Assembly (NCBI GenBank): GCA_028713595.1
Contig: JAQTNZ010000023.1
Coordinates: 1-13,701 of the forward strand
Reading direction: 5' to 3'
Source of the DNA: Methylovulum sp.
Lineage (GTDB): Bacteria; Pseudomonadota; Gammaproteobacteria; Methylococcales; Methylomonadaceae
DNA: 13,701 nucleotides
The translations under genes and the position numbers were made by a program. Positions 8,193 through 13,701 of the stretch are shown here, in pieces (the stretch's first letter is position 1; each line of letters starts with the position of its first letter). The notes below the pieces were generated by a model. That model was not told the DNA's origin and searched no databases. It worked only from the letters and a program-made list of their open reading frames with translations.

Positions 8193-8221
8193 ATTATAAT
8201 TATAGCATCCGTCCATGACAA
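8193..8221 (-). promoter_or_regulatory. Sigma70 promoter for the CE7-esterase unit
   Basis: On the minus strand TTGTCA (8221-8216) is followed after exactly 17 nt by TATAAT (8198-8193). A second TATAAT (8204-8199) directly abuts it upstream but sits only 11 nt from the -35. Transcription should start about 8186, giving a leader of some 14 nt with the GAGGA ribosome binding site just before the ATG at 8172. Confidence 0.75.
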
Positions 8222-8290
8222 GAATATTGACAGGGACAAAATAGTTAAAATTGTCTGCTTAGATAACAGGCTTACCTTACGAAAATGTGG

Positions 8291-8319
8291 TTGCCTAAAA
8301 TGTAGTCCGTTTTTATGCT
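8291..8319 (+). promoter_or_regulatory. Possible promoter of the ilvE leader region
   Basis: TTGCCT (8291-8296) and TATGCT (8314-8319) are separated by 17 nt and match the sigma70 hexamers at 4 of 6 bases each. A start near 8326 would place the structured segment at 8360-8487 in the ilvE leader, or produce it as a separate small RNA. The match is modest. Confidence 0.35.
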
Positions 8320-8359
8320 TGATAATCCCTCACAATAACATCGCCGCGTAGGAGCCATG

Positions 8360-8487
8360 AATGTGCCTAGTTTGCCTGAATTTGCCGCTAATGGCGAGAT
8401 GGCGTTAAGCTTGCTGCCTTCAAGGCAAGGCAGGTTAAGCCGGTAGGGCTAGGCTTCTAGGTGGTCGCCCCAGCCCGTAGGCACATT
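8360..8487 (+). ncRNA. Structured GC-rich segment upstream of ilvE (riboregulator, small RNA or MITE-like)
   Basis: A perfect 10-bp inverted repeat, AATGTGCCTA (8360-8369) with TAGGCACATT (8478-8487), closes a 128-nt segment. Inside it are three local hairpins on the plus strand: TTGCC/GGCGA (8382-8386, 8393-8397); GCTT plus CTGCCTT with AAGGCAG plus AAGC (8409-8440); and GGGCT plus GGC with GCC plus AGCCC (8446-8476). TTGCCT (8372-8377) can alternatively pair with AGGCAA (8423-8428). I recognise no known riboswitch. It may be an mRNA leader, a small RNA or a small inverted-repeat element; I see no target-site duplication. Flanking DNA is much more AT-rich. Confidence 0.4.
8361..8408 (+). CDS. 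Possible 15-codon Leu-rich leader peptide
   Basis: A short ORF, ATG 8361 to TAA 8408, has TAGGAG (8349-8354) 6 nt before its start, a good Shine-Dalgarno and spacing. It reads MCLVCLNLPLMARWR: four Leu and one Val in 15 residues, with Leu codons CTA, CTG, TTG and CTA. Its position upstream of ilvE, a branched-chain amino-acid gene, and its placement at the left arm of a long-range stem resemble attenuation leaders such as ilvL and leuL. Against this, no terminator with a U tract follows and the Leu codons are not clustered. Treat it as a hypothesis. Confidence 0.3.
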   Translation: MCLVCLNLPLMARWR

Positions 8488-8492
8488 AACGA

Positions 8493-8531
8493 ATAAACTC
8501 GGTATTGCTGTTATTGAGTTTATAGTAAACT
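8493..8531 (+). promoter_or_regulatory. Triple TAAACT-type repeat before ilvE
   Basis: ATAAACTC (8493-8500) is perfectly complementary to GAGTTTAT (8516-8523). AGTTTA (8517-8522) is also complementary to TAAACT (8526-8531) across a 3-nt gap. One central arm can therefore pair either upstream or downstream, or three half-sites could bind a regulator. It ends 43 nt before the ilvE ATG, where an operator or leader switch would be placed. Confidence 0.4.
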
Positions 8532-8574
8532 AGGCGATTTATAACTCAGATTACTGTTAGGTGGAGAGAAAACG

Positions 8575-9498
8575 ATGACGATGGACGATAGAGACGGCGT
8601 TATTTGGCTGGATGGGCAATGGGTTGAGTGGCGTGAAGCGAAAGTCCATGTGTTGACGCATACCCTGCACTACGGACTAGGCGTATTTGAAGGCATTAGG
8701 GCCTATCACGCCACGCAAGGCACGGCGGTTTTTAGGATGCAGGAGCATACCGACCGCCTGTTCCGCTCGGCGCATATCATGAACATGAAAATGCCGTTTA
8801 CCAAGGATGACATTAATCAGGCGCAATGCGATGCGTTAGTCAAAAACAAGTTGGACAGCGCCTACATCCGCACCATGTGCTTTTTCGGCTCAGAAGGCAT
8901 GGGTTTGCGTGCCGATAACCTGAAAGTACACGTTATGGTGGCGGCGTGGTCCTGGGGGGCTTATTTGGGCGCGGAAAGCATCGAAAAAGGTATCCGCATC
9001 CGCACCTCATCCTATACACGCAACCACCATAACAGCACCATGTGCAAGGCGAAAGCCAATGGCAATTACATCAATTCCATCTTAGCTTTGCAAGAAGCCT
9101 TAGCTAACGGTTATGATGAAGCCTTGATGCTTGACCATGAAGGCTTTGCCGCCGAGGGCAGCGCGGAAAATTTGTTTATCGTCCGTGACGGTAAAATCTA
9201 CACGCCCGAAACGACATCGGCCTTAGAAGGCATTACCCGCGACACGGTCATGAAAATCGCCCGCGAGCAAGGTTATGAAGTGATTGAAAAACGCATTACC
9301 CGCGATGAAATTTATGTCGCCGATGAGGCCTTTTTTACCGGTTCGGCGGCGGAAGTCACGCCGATTCGGGAATTGGACAACCGCGCTATCGGCAGCGGTA
9401 GCCGTGGGCCTGTCACCGCGCAATTGCAAGCGTTGTATTTCGATGCCGTTTATGGTCGTAGCGATACCCATGCCGATTGGTTGACCTACGTTGGCTGA
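8575..9498 (+). CDS. ilvE: Branched-chain amino-acid aminotransferase
   Basis: The 307-residue product (E. coli IlvE is 309) is a fold-type IV PLP enzyme that interconverts Leu, Ile and Val with their 2-oxo acids using glutamate, the last step of their synthesis. HTLHYGLGVFEGIRAY (29-44) is the family's N-terminal signature. The PLP lysine is K160 in KAKANGNY (158-165), matching E. coli K160. EALMLDHEGFAAEGSAENLF (182-201) and TPETTSALEGITRDTV (about 211-226) bind the cofactor phosphate. The start has GGAG 8 nt upstream; an in-frame ATG two codons later is less well placed. waaF overlaps its last 8 nt, as in the ilvE-waaFC clusters of other gammaproteobacteria. Confidence 0.97.
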   Translation: MTMDDRDGVIWLDGQWVEWREAKVHVLTHTLHYGLGVFEGIRAYHATQGTAVFRMQEHTDRLFRSAHIMNMKMPFTKDDINQAQCDALVKNKLDSAYIRTMCFFGSEGMGLRADNLKVHVMVAAWSWGAYLGAESIEKGIRIRTSSYTRNHHNSTMCKAKANGNYINSILALQEALANGYDEALMLDHEGFAAEGSAENLFIVRDGKIYTPETTSALEGITRDTVMKIAREQGYEVIEKRITRDEIYVADEAFFTGSAAEVTPIRELDNRAIGSGSRGPVTAQLQALYFDAVYGRSDTHADWLTYVG

Positions 9499-10501
9499 GA
9501 AACTGCTCATCATCGGCCCGTCTTGGGTCGGTGATATGGTGATGGCGCAAAGCTTGTTCCTGACGCTGAAAAAAAACGCGCCCGATTGCCAGCTTGATGT
9601 CCTGGCTCCCGCGTGGACATTTGGCTTGCTGGACAGGATGCCAGAAGTCAACCGCGCCATTGCCATGCCTTTGGCACACGGCCAGTTCGGCTTATTGGAA
9701 CGCATACGCTTGGGCAAACAATTGCGCCCTGAACGCTATGACCGGGCGATAGTCTTGCCCAACTCGTGGAAATCGGCGTTGACCCCGTTTTTTGCCACTA
9801 TCAGGCAACGCAGCGGCTATATTGGCGAATGCCGCTGGGGTTTGCTCAACGATGCGCGTAAGCTGGACAAGCAACAGTTGCCGATGACCGTACAGCGGTT
9901 TGTGGCCTTGGGTTTGCCTGGCGATGCCGGTTTGCCGCCGCCCTACCCGATACCGCGCTTAGTCATTAGCCACGCCCAGCAAGCGGTGGCGCTTAAGCGG
10001 TTCGCTTTGGAGATTAACCAGACAGCAAAAATTCTCGCCTTATGTCCGGGTGCCGAATATGGCGAAGCCAAGCGCTGGCCTGCGGAACACTACGCTGCGC
10101 TTGCCCGTCATAAACTGGGGCAAGGCTGGCAAGTCTGGTTGTTTGGGTCAGCTAAAGACCAAGCCGTTGCCAAGCAAATTAACCGCGCCACCTTAGAGGG
10201 ATGCGTTGATTTTACGGGTAAGACATCCTTAGCGGAAGCGGTCGATTTGTTGTCATTAGCGCATACGGTGGTCAGTAACGATTCCGGCTTGATGCACATC
10301 GCCGCCGCCTTGGATAAGCCGATTGTCGCCATTTATGGTTCATCCGACCCTGGCTTTACGCCCCCGCTAAATGCACGGGCCCAAATCCTTTCCATCAATT
10401 TAGCTTGTGCACCCTGTTTCAAGCGCGTTTGTCCGTTAGGCCATACCGATTGTTTGCAGGGCATCAAGCCTGAACACGTTCAGGAGTTACTGCCGCCATG
10501 A
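9491..10501 (+). CDS. waaF: ADP-heptose:LPS heptosyltransferase II
   Basis: The 336-residue GT9 glycosyltransferase adds the second L-glycero-D-manno-heptose to the LPS inner core from ADP-heptose, at the cytoplasmic face of the inner membrane. IIGPSWVGDMVMAQSL (7-22) is the WaaF N-terminus with D15. LCPGAEYGEAKRWP (184-197) and SNDSGLMHIAAALDKPIVAIYGSSDP (262-287) form the donor site. The C-terminal cysteine set C306, C309, C314 and C321 is typical of WaaF. The start is TTG at 9491, overlapping ilvE by 8 nt without a strong Shine-Dalgarno; no ATG or GTG fits the conserved N-terminus, so translation probably depends on coupling to ilvE. It overlaps waaC by 4 nt (ATGA). Confidence 0.95.
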   Translation: MAEKLLIIGPSWVGDMVMAQSLFLTLKKNAPDCQLDVLAPAWTFGLLDRMPEVNRAIAMPLAHGQFGLLERIRLGKQLRPERYDRAIVLPNSWKSALTPFFATIRQRSGYIGECRWGLLNDARKLDKQQLPMTVQRFVALGLPGDAGLPPPYPIPRLVISHAQQAVALKRFALEINQTAKILALCPGAEYGEAKRWPAEHYAALARHKLGQGWQVWLFGSAKDQAVAKQINRATLEGCVDFTGKTSLAEAVDLLSLAHTVVSNDSGLMHIAAALDKPIVAIYGSSDPGFTPPLNARAQILSINLACAPCFKRVCPLGHTDCLQGIKPEHVQELLPP

Positions 10502-11622
10502 AAATTGCCATTGTCAAATTGTCCTCGCTAGGTGACATCGTTCACGCAATGGTCGCCTTGCAATTTATCAAAGCCCATTATCCAGAAGCGCAAATCGACT
10601 GGATTGTGGAGCGGCGTTTTGCCGAACTGCTAAATTACCAGCCCGATATTGATAACGTGCTGACGGTGGACCTTAAGGCCCTAAAAACCGATAAAACCAC
10701 CTTGTTAAGGGAAATAAAACGCCTGCGCCGTTACGCCACCAAGCACTATGATTTGGTCATTGATGCCCAAGGCCTGCTTAAATCCTCCATTACCGCCCGT
10801 TTGCTGGGTAGCCGTGTTTCCGGCTTCGATGCCGATTCCGCCCGTGAAAAAGTCGCCACCTGGCTGTATAACGTCAAAATCGCCATTCCCTACGATGCCA
10901 ACACCATTGACCGTAACACCAAAGTCTTGGCCCAGTCGTTAGGCATAGAGATTACCCGTGAGCAAATCATGGCCAAGCAACCGTTTTTATTTTTTCAGGA
11001 TGCAGATGAGCGCATCCCTCTTTATCTGCACAAAAAATTAAAAAATATTGTCCTGGTGATCGGTTCGACGTGGGAAAGCCGCAATTACCCCATCGAAAAA
11101 TACGTTAAAATCGCCGATGCCCTCAAGCAAAACTGCCTGATTGTGTGGGGCAATGAGCAAGAGCGCAAAAATGCCGAATGGATGTGCGATCAATCAGACT
11201 GGGTGCAAATCATGCCCAAGCTGGATTTAAATAGCCTCAAGGCCCTGATCTCCCATGTCGACTTGGTGATTGGCAATGACACCGGCCCTACGCACATGGC
11301 CTGGGGTATGAACCGCCCATCCATCACCATCTTCGGCCCTACGCCCGTCAGCCGTGTCTATCAGACCCCCATCAATAAAGTCGTCAAATCCGCCTCCGAA
11401 GTCGATCCGCATAAACTGAATAAACTGGATTTCTCGATTCGGGACATCAATGAACAGGAAATTATCGATATAGCGAAAACCTTATTGGCCGCCAACCCAA
11501 CGCCAGCCACCTCCGCACCTGTTGCCGCCAAGCCGGGGAAACAGGAATTGAACATCAATGACCAAGATTTGGATGATATTGCCAATTCTTTGGAAAATAT
11601 TGATGCCGATGATTTGTTTTAA
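10498..11622 (+). CDS. waaC: ADP-heptose:LPS heptosyltransferase I with C-terminal extension
   Basis: The product (374 aa) is a GT9 enzyme that attaches the first heptose to Kdo of lipid A-Kdo, just before WaaF acts. IVKLSSLGDIVHAM (5-18) holds the catalytic base D13. VIDAQGLLKS (87-96) and GNDTGPTHMAWGMNRPSITIFGPT (259-282) are the donor and acceptor motifs. E. coli WaaC has 319 residues; here a tail from about residue 332 adds a Pro/Ala/Thr-rich linker and an acidic end (NDQDLDDIANSLENIDADDLF region, 354-374). The tail is in frame with no sign of a frameshift, so it is a real extension of unknown role. It begins at the ATGA overlap with waaF. Confidence 0.95.
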   Translation: MKIAIVKLSSLGDIVHAMVALQFIKAHYPEAQIDWIVERRFAELLNYQPDIDNVLTVDLKALKTDKTTLLREIKRLRRYATKHYDLVIDAQGLLKSSITARLLGSRVSGFDADSAREKVATWLYNVKIAIPYDANTIDRNTKVLAQSLGIEITREQIMAKQPFLFFQDADERIPLYLHKKLKNIVLVIGSTWESRNYPIEKYVKIADALKQNCLIVWGNEQERKNAEWMCDQSDWVQIMPKLDLNSLKALISHVDLVIGNDTGPTHMAWGMNRPSITIFGPTPVSRVYQTPINKVVKSASEVDPHKLNKLDFSIRDINEQEIIDIAKTLLAANPTPATSAPVAAKPGKQELNINDQDLDDIANSLENIDADDLF

Positions 11623-11676
11623 GGCGCATAGTTTATTAAGGTGCGCAAAACCAACTTTGGCACTGGGGAGACTTAA

Positions 11677-12627
11677 ATGGACGGACACTTTTTAACCGAA
11701 ATTGAGATAAGCCAGTTCAAATGCTTTAACGGCTTTAAAGCCTCAGGCTTTAAGCGCGTCAATTTGATAGGCGGGAAGAATAATATTGGCAAGACCGCGT
11801 TTATGGAGGCTTGTTTTATTAATGTCCGTTCCGTCAATGTCAATACAATGATTACCGCTATTGCCAATACCAAGGGATTCCGTGAAAGCTCAAATCTTCT
11901 TGGTAAGAAGATCAATATCCCAGAGCTTTTAGATACTACGCGAAGCCATATTAGCCATTCTAATTTAAGCAGTAAAGTGTTTACCATCTTAGAAAAAGAT
12001 GGCATAAAGGAATATCAATTTAATTTTAATGGTGAATCAAAAGCCATTAATGCGAAAGAATTGACCATAACTTATGAACGTGTCGCTAACGTTAGTTTCA
12101 TAAATAATTCTGGTTGGGCTGATTATAGTCTGATTAAAGCTTTCCAAGCCATTCAAAAACAAGATAAAGAAAGCGAACTGAACAGTTATGTCCGTCAATT
12201 TGACGATGGCATCGAAAGCTTTAAGGTCATTGGCGACAAGCCCCAATGCAAAACCCAGGGTGAATACCGCGATATAACCGAATTTGGCGATGGCTTAAAG
12301 CATTATATTTCCATCATTTGCGCACTGTACCAATGTACAGACGGCTATTTGTTCATTGATGAAATCGACAACGGTATCCATTATAGCCAGTTAAACAGGT
12401 TGTGGGAGCTGATCTTAACATTGTCGAAAAAAAACAATTGCCAAGTGTTTGCCACCACGCATTCTAAAGAAATGCTGGAAGCCTTTGCACGGGTGGCGAA
12501 AAAATTGGATGAACAGGAAATTAGCTATACCATTTTCGTAAAAAACAAGCGGCAAGAAATTAAAACCATTTCACTTGATTATGAGATGCTTTTGGAGAGC
12601 ATGGCACAAGGCCATGAGGTGAGATAA
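11677..12627 (+). CDS. OLD/AAA_15/21-like ATPase of a putative defence pair
   Basis: The 316-residue protein is an SMC/ABC-type ATPase of the OLD/RecF-like class. It begins with the usual first strand and FKCF turn (LTEIEISQFKCFNGF, 6-20). Walker A is GKNNIGKT (33-40). A degenerate ABC signature is FGDGLKHY (203-210). Walker B with catalytic Glu is YLFIDEID (224-231), with E229. The H-loop is TTHSKE (260-265). The central part (about 50-200) is divergent, as is common in phage-sensing ATPases. A strong GGGGAG lies 6 nt before the ATG. Its stop overlaps the next gene's start (TAATG). The DNA is more AT-rich than waaC (for example 17 G/C in 12001-12060 against 36 in 10801-10860), suggesting horizontal acquisition. 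Confidence 0.82.
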   Translation: MDGHFLTEIEISQFKCFNGFKASGFKRVNLIGGKNNIGKTAFMEACFINVRSVNVNTMITAIANTKGFRESSNLLGKKINIPELLDTTRSHISHSNLSSKVFTILEKDGIKEYQFNFNGESKAINAKELTITYERVANVSFINNSGWADYSLIKAFQAIQKQDKESELNSYVRQFDDGIESFKVIGDKPQCKTQGEYRDITEFGDGLKHYISIICALYQCTDGYLFIDEIDNGIHYSQLNRLWELILTLSKKNNCQVFATTHSKEMLEAFARVAKKLDEQEISYTIFVKNKRQEIKTISLDYEMLLESMAQGHEVR

Positions 12628-13190
12628 TGAAGTCGATTGTTATCTTACACGAAGGCAATGAAAAGAAAACTGCCGATAATGAACTGCTTCACTTGTTGCT
12701 CGCACACTTGCGGCTTGATATTGATGCCATTGAGTTTCGTGGCATGGGTTCAAAAAGCAATTTTTTCAAAGAAGACAAATATTCCTTCTTAAAACAAGCG
12801 GTAGAAACTAATCAAATCGAAAAAATGCTGTTTATTGTCGATGCGGATGATTCGCGAAACGATACCAGATACGGCGGTGTAGCAAATACTTGCAATGAAT
12901 TAAACCAGATGGTCGTCCGCTTAGGTTTTCAGGACATAAGCCAAACCTATATTGTGTGCGATCCAGAGACTCAAACGGGTTATTTAGAATCTTTGATTTT
13001 ATCGACCATTCCTACAGAACAGAGACGCTGTATCCAGAGTTTTTTAAATTGTTCACAATTTGAATCCAAAGAAAACCACAAAGCCATACTCAACCAGATT
13101 TACAAGACCGCCTATCCCAACGCCCCTTATAATTTTGACCACCCACATTTTGACGAGCTAAAAACCACCTTAACCCAGCTCTTCGCATAA
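12627..13190 (+). CDS. DUF3226-like Toprim protein, partner of the ATPase
   Basis: The 187-residue protein looks like a minimal Toprim-fold protein of the DUF3226/OLD type. HEGNEKKTADNELL (8-21) supplies E9-G10 of the acidic first motif. LFIVDADDS (68-76) supplies the DxD pair D72 and D74, with D75. GYLESLIL (118-125) matches the G-x-LE-x-L stretch with E121. Such domains bind a divalent metal and act as nucleases or related phosphotransfer enzymes. Its ATG overlaps the ATPase stop by 1 nt, so the two are made together. Split ATPase plus Toprim pairs include PARIS (AriA with AriB, a DUF4435 Toprim) and RloAB. This partner is smaller and I cannot place it in either. Function is inferred, not shown. 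Confidence 0.7.
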   Translation: MKSIVILHEGNEKKTADNELLHLLLAHLRLDIDAIEFRGMGSKSNFFKEDKYSFLKQAVETNQIEKMLFIVDADDSRNDTRYGGVANTCNELNQMVVRLGFQDISQTYIVCDPETQTGYLESLILSTIPTEQRRCIQSFLNCSQFESKENHKAILNQIYKTAYPNAPYNFDHPHFDELKTTLTQLFA

Positions 13191-13193
13191 GCC

Positions 13194-13701
13194 ATGCCTA
13201 TTGATTTTCTCATCATCGGCCAAGGGCTTGCGGGTAGTTTATTGGCGTGGGAGTTGATGCAGCGCGGTTGCTCGGTCAGGGTGGTTGACAATGGTCAAGA
13301 GAATGCCTCACAAGTCGCCGCCGGACTGATTAACCCGGTCACAGGTATGCGTTTTGTCAAATCCGCCGAAATTGATGCCTTATTGCCTATCGCCAAACGC
13401 TGTTACCAACAATTGGGCGCATTTTTCCAAACCGATTTTTATATTGAAAAACCCATGTTGCGTATATTGCGCACCCCCGCAGAATACCAACACGCCCAAA
13501 AACGGCTAAAGGATAGCGGCTATCAGGGTTATCTGGATGGCCTTTTGGTACCGGACAGCCATCCGCATGGCTTGCTTACGCCTTACGGGGCGGTGCGGCA
13601 ACAACAGACCGGCTATTTATTGACCCGCCCCTTGTTGCGCTGCTTGCGCGATTATTTTCTTGCCAAGGACAGTTATGTTTTGGCGGATTTTGCTGTCAGT
13701 A
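13194..13701 (+). CDS. FAD-dependent oxidoreductase (DAO-like), 3' end missing
   Basis: I translated this partial gene from the ATG at 13194; it stays open for 169 codons to the window edge. DFLIIGQGLAGSLLAWEL (4-21) is a Rossmann dinucleotide-binding strand with GxGxxG (GQGLAG). VRVVDNGQENASQVAAGLINPVTGMRF (28-54) is the usual second strand and the AAGLINPV motif of D-amino-acid oxidase-like flavoproteins. Substrate unknown; tRNA-modifying MnmC-type and glycine oxidase-like enzymes share this start. It begins 3 nt after the Toprim stop without a visible Shine-Dalgarno, so it is probably translated by coupling to the cassette. Confidence 0.82.
   Translation, partial: MPIDFLIIGQGLAGSLLAWELMQRGCSVRVVDNGQENASQVAAGLINPVTGMRFVKSAEIDALLPIAKRCYQQLGAFFQTDFYIEKPMLRILRTPAEYQHAQKRLKDSGYQGYLDGLLVPDSHPHGLLTPYGAVRQQQTGYLLTRPLLRCLRDYFLAKDSYVLADFAVS

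Larger units (their letters stand above)
8173..8574. other. Divergent intergenic region between CE7 and ilvE
   Basis: This 402-nt gap carries the CE7 promoter at its left end, a TTGACA at 8227-8232 with no properly spaced -10, a possible plus-strand promoter (8291-8319), the structured segment and possible leader ORF, and the TAAACT repeats. GGAG at 8563-8566 is the ilvE ribosome binding site. No conserved protein-coding ORF was found apart from the 15-codon leader candidate. Confidence 0.7.

Noticed and set aside
8214..8236. CTGTCAA...TTGTCAT on the minus strand resembling a Pho box upstream of CE7
   Set aside because: The TGTCA repeats are 12 bp apart rather than 11, and one serves as the -35 hexamer of a complete sigma70 promoter.
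8357..8446. 29-codon ORF from ATG 8357 in the ilvE leader
   Set aside because: GGAG ends only 2 nt before this ATG, too close for efficient initiation; the ATG at 8361 in another frame is better spaced.
9223..9717. 164-codon minus-strand ORF across the ilvE-waaF junction
   Set aside because: It is antisense to two conserved genes, and its translation shows no recognisable motif.

Overview
The window looks like chromosomal DNA of a gammaproteobacterium with moderate GC content. An ilvE-waaF-waaC cluster, coaD next to a chromatium-type ferredoxin, an olsBA pair and an AcpA-like phosphatase together fit a methanotroph-like lineage (Methylococcales). That placement is inferred from gene content and could not be tested by a search. 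No rRNA, tRNA, CRISPR array, integrase or transposase was seen.

Layout. Positions 1-1557 (minus strand) hold coaD, a YfhL/Alvin-type 2[4Fe-4S] ferredoxin and the first 254 codons of a secreted AcpA-like acid phosphatase that runs off the left edge. A divergent intergenic region follows. It carries a coaD promoter element on one strand and, on the other, a tandem Pho-box array in front of olsB-olsA (1785-3336), the two acyltransferases of ornithine-lipid synthesis. Two overlapping plus-strand genes come next, an M14-type zinc carboxypeptidase-like protein and an alpha/beta hydrolase. They converge on a minus-strand block: a signal-peptide TPR protein, and a two-gene unit of an esterase-family hydrolase and a CE7 acetyl-esterase with a strong-looking sigma70 promoter.

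Positions 8173-8574 are a long intergenic region. It contains that promoter, a GC-rich segment closed by a perfect 10-bp inverted repeat, a possible 15-codon Leu-rich leader ORF, and a triple TAAACT-type repeat just before ilvE. The plus-strand cluster ilvE-waaF-waaC (8575-11622) joins branched-chain amino-acid transamination to addition of the two inner-core LPS heptoses, with overlapping genes. Next is a more AT-rich two-gene cassette (11677-13190): an OLD/AAA_15/21-like ATPase and a small DUF3226-like Toprim protein, with overlapping stop and start codons. This is the best candidate for an uncharacterised defence-type system. The start of an FAD-dependent oxidoreductase follows after 3 nt and runs off the right edge.

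The two main points are the phosphate-starvation signature on the ornithine-lipid genes, which also settles the olsB start codon, and the split ATPase-Toprim pair behind the LPS core genes. The structured ilvE leader is third and more speculative.
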